Shown piece by piece: positions 49,201 through 49,713 of a stretch of DNA of 49,713 nucleotides. Location: contig NZ_FLTX01000061.1 in NCBI RefSeq assembly GCF_900092025.1, positions 1-49,713 on the forward strand. The letters are read 5' to 3'. The notes below the pieces were generated by a model. That model saw only the letters and a program-made list of their open reading frames with translations. It searched no databases and was not told the DNA's origin. The position numbers and the translations under genes were made by a program. The number at the start of each line of letters is the position of its first letter. Within the stretch, counting starts at the first letter, position 1. The stretch is from Xanthomonas bromi (GTDB taxonomy: Bacteria > Pseudomonadota > Gammaproteobacteria > Xanthomonadales > Xanthomonadaceae).

Positions 49201-49713
49201 CAGTCTGGCCTGAAGGAGATTTTTGACGAACAAAAACTTGCCGAGCAGCAAGAGCTTGCTCAGGCAGCTGGCGAAGTTGCGTTGCGGTCTGCCAAAGAAC
49301 TAATTGCCTACAAGCGGGGGCAGGCAGCAGCAGCTGCAGACCAAGCGATGAATGATTTGTCTGTCGCCGAGCGTGATGGTGACGCAGCGGCGGCGGCCGA
49401 AGCCCGTGGTCGATTGGTAGATGCCAAGCAAAATTTGACGAGCTGGAACGACAAAGGAACTGCTAAGCAAATCACGCAAGTTGCTGCCGGTGCGCTCGCA
49501 GCAGCGGCATCTGGCGGTAACGTATTGGCAGCCGCAGGTGGCGTGCTTGTTAGCGAGAATGCACTCTCTAGATTTGCCGAGGCTTTGCAACGTAATGGCA
49601 TTAGTCCCGGTAGTGAAGTCGAATCGGCGCTTGTGAGCGGCATGGCCGCTCTGTTCGGTGCCGCCGGTGGCCTTCTTGCCGGTGACGCGCAGGCAGGCGC
49701 CTCTATGGCGAGC
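46251..49713 (+). other. FHA-2 repeat region and start of C-terminal part of TpsA
   Basis: Repeated words AGNDL, AGNNL and AAGGS alternate with Ser/Thr-rich strands (for example ETNSYNSRNGKTRVSTTMTT), typical of CdiA FHA-2. From about 49,200 the sequence turns Ala/Glu/Gln-rich and helical (DEQKLAEQQELAQAAGEVAL), then Gly/Ala-rich (AAGALAAAASGGNVLAAAGG). That turn resembles the approach to a pretoxin region. No VENN motif or toxin domain is reached before the window ends. Confidence 0.6.

Larger units (their letters stand above)
36647..49713 (+). pseudogene. Giant TpsA exoprotein (FhaB/CdiA-like), -1 frameshift, 3' end beyond window
   Basis: The full tpsA locus as seen. Near 37366 the reading frame is lost: frame 2 ends LDVCQVPTV, while frame 1 gives LPGTDGAAPAIGIDVAQLGG, the expected continuation. 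One missing C in GTC(C)TGCC would explain it. From there frame 1 has no stop to the window end, about 4,110 codons. Domains in order: TPS domain, filament region FHA-1 (37.4-44.7 kb) with ~259-residue higher-order repeats, an atypical segment (44.7-45.3 kb), a conserved central CdiA-like domain (about 45.85-46.25 kb), and FHA-2 repeats rich in AGNDL/AGNNL (46.25-49.2 kb). The exported filament would act in adhesion or contact-dependent inhibition. Such a long intact frame argues that the frameshift is recent, an assembly error or bypassed. Confidence 0.8.

Overview
The window is GC-rich bacterial DNA with strong GC bias at third codon positions. Gene content, gene order and a family of short intergenic repeats built around GGCGGCATCCATGCCGCC point to Xanthomonas. 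A member of the X. citri/axonopodis group is plausible, but I could not confirm the species. Nearly all of the window is chromosomal backbone. The accessory part is the last 15-16 kb, to the right of a tRNA-Arg(CCT) gene.

Layout. 1-2.5 kb: a partial leftward gene of unknown function and a rightward pair, an N-acetylmuramoyl-L-alanine amidase and FolE2. They are separated by a Zur-box-like palindrome, which suggests a zinc-starvation unit. 2.9-8.8 kb: a leftward tRNA-Glu(CTC) with its own promoter and terminator, then pcnB, folK, panB, panC, panD and pgi, covering RNA polyadenylation, folate, the pantothenate/CoA precursor pathway and glycolysis. A clear intrinsic terminator follows pgi. 8.8-9.9 kb: a toxin-antitoxin pair with a Phd/YefM-like antitoxin and a zeta-like kinase toxin. 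9.9-10.7 kb: no genes, but two inverted copies of a Xanthomonas palindromic repeat. 10.7-21.1 kb: a PhoX-family Tat-exported protein, a GH3 beta-glucosidase lipoprotein, a sodium/sugar symporter, a GAF-(degenerate GGDEF)-EAL protein and a secreted GH5 mannanase. Several of these fit plant cell-wall sugar scavenging. 21.3-25.2 kb: a RegB/RegA-type redox two-component pair, then ispG overlapping a PAP2 phosphatase gene. 25.3-31.7 kb: a leftward run made of an MFS transporter, an aspartate-racemase pseudogene with two frameshifts, and a tightly overlapping chain DUF4190 - methyltransferase - pyrD - murB - DMT transporter. 32.2-34.0 kb: an ALDH7-type aldehyde dehydrogenase and tRNA-Arg(CCT).

34-49.7 kb: a two-partner secretion locus. 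An AT-richer leader with a perfect Clp/CRP-type palindrome precedes tpsB (FhaC/CdiB type), followed by a giant tpsA (FhaB/CdiA type) that runs off the window. tpsA has a -1 frameshift just after its secretion domain. The downstream frame then stays open for about 4,100 codons. That part has a first filament region containing a roughly 259-residue higher-order repeat (seven landmarks), a compositionally atypical segment, a conserved CdiA-like central domain and a second filament region. Any C-terminal toxin and immunity gene would lie beyond the right edge. This locus, with its predicted Clp control and possible receptor-domain exchange, is the most interesting part of the window.
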